Under the pieces are notes generated by a model. That model was not told the DNA's origin, searched no databases, and saw only the letters and a list, made by a program, of their open reading frames with translations. A stretch of 64,000 nucleotides of DNA from Pachyseris speciosa (taxonomy: Eukaryota > Cnidaria > Anthozoa > Scleractinia > Pachyseridae), in the NCBI GenBank assembly GCA_016490735.1, contig JAEMWC010000395.1:257501-321500 (forward strand), read 5' to 3'. Below are positions 61,640 to 64,000 of this stretch, piece by piece. Each line of letters opens with the position of its first letter. Position 1 is the stretch's first letter. The position numbers and the translations under genes were made by a program.

Positions 61640-63290
61640 TACATAATTGCAAAAAAAGCTTTGTTTATTGCAAATTTCCTCAACAGTGGAAAGTACGCTG
61701 CGTCCACAAAAATGGCAGCCAGTTGGATTGTGGAAACTATCGTCCGATTTCTTTGCTCAGTCAACCAAGCAAGTTATTAGAAAGTCTGGTCTGCCAACAA
61801 CTGGACGCTTTTCTGGAGCACCATAACCTGCTAAGTAACTCACAATGGGGTTTTAGAAAAGGCAGATCTACAGAGTTGCTACTACTTCACATGACAGAAA
61901 AATGGAGATACGCTCTAAATCGAGGGAAATCTATCGGCGTAATCTTTATAGATTTCTAGAAAGCGTTTGACTGTGTTTCCCATCATCGCCTACCTTCCAA
62001 TCTGCAAGCTTCTGGTATCTACAATAATGCCCTAAACTGGATCTTAGATTATCTCCGTAACAGAAACCAATATGTCTCTATCAACGGCTACAATTCTACA
62101 ACAATGAAGATTCCCTCGGGGGTTCCACCCGGATCCTTACTGGGTCCCAGACTTTTTACCATCTTTACAAATGACCTCCCAAGCTGTCTCGATTCATCCA
62201 ACTCTTCAAATATGGAAATTTTTGCCGACGACTCCACTGCTTTTGCGATTGGTGACTCCGTTGACTCTATCGTTGTCCACATCCAAAAAGTTTTGCAACA
62301 ACTACATAGCTGGGCACGACTCAACTGCATGTCAATTCATCCTATTAAAACGGAAATTATGTTTATATCCAAGTCTTCCTTCATTGGACCAATTCCATCT
62401 ATAACCTTGGACAATCATCTGATTAACTGTGCAACTCAATCTTCAAGTCTGGGAGTGACATTAGACAATAAGCTTAGCTGGACACCCCATATAAAATCCA
62501 TTGCTGCTAATTTTAATGCAAAAATAAACAAACTTAAACAGATTAAGTCTTTTGACCTCCCCACCCTAGAATCCATCTATTTTAAAGGCATACTACCAAG
62601 CACAACCTATTGCATTTCTCTGTGGGGCTGCTCAAGTTCATTACAGGTTTTGGAGGAATCTCATATCCGTGCTGCTCGACTTATTCATAATCTCAGCCCC
62701 TCTATCCCAAAACATAAAGTTTCATCTAAAGTAAAAATGGCACCCCTTATCGTATTTTTACAAAAAGAGACTGGCAAGCATAGCTTACCAAGCTTATTAT
62801 AACTTAGCACCACCTAGTATTACAAATATCTTTACTAAACATGCAACAAACTACAATTTAATTCGATCTAACCCATACTTGCTGGAAAGGAAACAATGAT
62901 TCCTTCACTCATCGAGCCAGTATAATTTGGAACAGTCTACCCGTCAAGATCAAGTCTTTACCTTCTCTTGCACTGTTTAAAGCAAATCTTAAAAAACACT
63001 CTAAATCCATTGATAGAATATCTTTTGGTTGTAGTTCTACCATTACATTTAAAAACACTGATGATCTTACATATTTTTAGAGTATTTTAGATATTTATTT
63101 GTTAAATAGTATTTGTAACCTATATCTGGCTTAATATTAATAATTATTATTGTAATTACTTTCACAGTCCCATCACATAGTTAGTGTATTTTGTAATTTA
63201 TTTATACATAGCAGGTCCACATCAGCTTTTGCTGCCATCTTTTTAACCTGCGTTGTTAAATAAAGTATGTATGTATGTATGTATCTTGTT
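61640..63290 (+). mobile_element. 5'-truncated LINE in an intron of copy B
   Basis: RT blocks are NYRPISLLSQPSKLLE, GFRKGRST, GVIFIDF then TAG (61957-61959), GVPPGSLLGP and FADDS; the C-terminal part follows in 62104-62802 and, frameshifted, to about 63050. The 3' end is a (GTAT)n repeat. It is opposite in orientation to the receptor pseudogene and clearly dead. Confidence 0.85.
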
Positions 63291-63399
63291 TATCGAAAAA
63301 CGAAACAAGCTGTTCCGTCACTGGAAAGTAAGGAAGTATGTATACAAGACTTGTTATTCTGAAACCTTGTAAGTCACATTTTCATGACTATAGGAATAC

Positions 63400-63490
63400 C
63401 TTCCCATATCGAATTCTTGGTGGCGTTATAAAGTTGTATATCCTTCTCTTTTGGAGAATATTGACAATTGCTACTAATCTCTTCCTTTAT
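63400..63490 (-). pseudogene. Copy B exon 9, frameshifted
   Basis: Aligns with copy A exon 9 (93 bp) but is 91 bp and runs into two consecutive TAG codons in the expected frame. Splice sites remain. Confidence 0.75.
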
Positions 63491-64000
63491 CTGCAACATA
63501 AGAAACACAGCAAGAAAAGATTCAATAAGTGCTCATAAGTATATAAATTGAGAGCAAACACTCGCGAATAAACGCGTTTCCTGGGTCCATTTAATTACAG
63601 GAACGCTGTGTTTCTAACTCAAGCATTTGTGGCTTTGTAATATGGAACCCTCATCTTTTTATAATTTATAGTGTTTCGGTTAATACTTTCCTAGTCGTGC
63701 GATGCAGCCAAAAGTAACCCTGAAAAGTTAAATTAAATCAATATGAATAAATGAGAATAATATATCTGAACTGCGGATTAAAGAATGTGAAGATGTGAAA
63801 GATGGTCGTAGTAATGAACGCTACTTGAGCAGTAGCGAAAAGAGGCCTGAAAAATTTTTAAATTATCAAGAAAAGTCATCATGTCCTCCTCACCGAGGGT
63901 TGAACAGAGTCCTATGTTCCTCTCAACATCATAAGATTAGTCTTTTGCGCCATTTTATCATGCACTATTATTACCGTAATTTTTGTATGTCAATTTCCCA
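63491..64000. other. Intron DNA of copy B to the window edge
   Basis: No exon recognised. By spacing in copy A (about 520 bp), exon 8B would fall just outside the window. Confidence 0.5.

Larger units (their letters stand above)
56467..63490 (-). pseudogene. GABA-B-receptor-like copy B, truncated and inactivated
   Basis: Seven exons match copy A in order: 63490-63400, 61239-61084, 60862-60713, 60409-60302, 59635-59507, 58807-58475 and 56659-56467. Exon 9B is two bases short, shifting into TAG TAG. Exon 10B has TGA at its third codon. Exon 13B has lost its acceptor (GG instead of AG). Exon 15B is cut at about 56467 and reads into retroelement sequence. Exons for TM3 and TM5-TM7 are still open. 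The 5' exons lie beyond the window. Despite the decay, identity to copy A is high, which suggests a fairly recent duplication. Confidence 0.85.

Overview
The window looks like nuclear DNA of an anthozoan cnidarian, most likely a stony coral or a relative. It is AT-rich and intron-rich, packed with tRNA-derived SINEs, fold-back elements and 5'-truncated LINEs, and it carries a spliced class C GPCR gene. No species can be named from sequence alone.

Region by region: 1-8275 is mostly non-genic repeat DNA, with a possible minus-strand exon at the left edge. A GABA-B-receptor-like gene (copy A) runs on the minus strand from 22213 down to 8564. I could place 15 exons with canonical splice sites and consistent phases that read as one open frame of about 796 codons: signal or anchor segment, ligand-binding domain, seven membrane segments, short tail. 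From 22.8 to 28.7 kb lie a broken LINE with a 955-bp fold-back DNA element nested in it and a tandem SINE array that itself contains an inserted LINE tail. From 49.4 to 51.9 kb lies a second LINE. A Ty3/gypsy-like remnant (53.4-56.47 kb) is fused to the last exon of a second GABA-B-receptor-like copy (copy B), which runs off the right edge and is a pseudogene with an in-frame stop, a frameshifted exon and a lost splice acceptor. A third LINE sits in an intron of copy B.

The centre of interest is 28703-47770, a complete 19,068-bp Polinton/Maverick (adintovirus-like) integrated virus. It is bounded by a perfect 6-bp target duplication (CACCTG) and by terminal inverted repeats of about 493 bp that differ by only one substitution and one indel. 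It encodes protein-primed type B DNA polymerase, a chromodomain integrase, packaging ATPase, adenain-like protease, double- and single-jelly-roll capsid proteins, a pVI-like protein, a phospholipase-A2-domain protein, an AT-hook basic peptide, a BRO-N protein, a VRR-NUC nuclease, a zinc-ribbon transcription-factor-like protein, a two-helix membrane protein and a three-gene fibre cluster with collagen-like and phage-tail-fibre-like repeats.

The layout suggests two expression classes. The two TIRs carry identical TATA-containing promoters and a shared coding leader; they fire inward into the zinc-ribbon protein (left) and DNA polymerase (right). Most other genes have a TCTAA(C) motif whose first base lies 14-17 nt before the ATG, on both strands, including a near-palindromic bidirectional version at the divergent centre (35956-35991). 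This resembles an early/late switch, possibly driven by the zinc-ribbon protein; that link is inference. Several element genes carry single-nucleotide frameshifts, mostly in homopolymers and without nonsense mutations, so the copy is either very young and just starting to decay or partly affected by sequence error.
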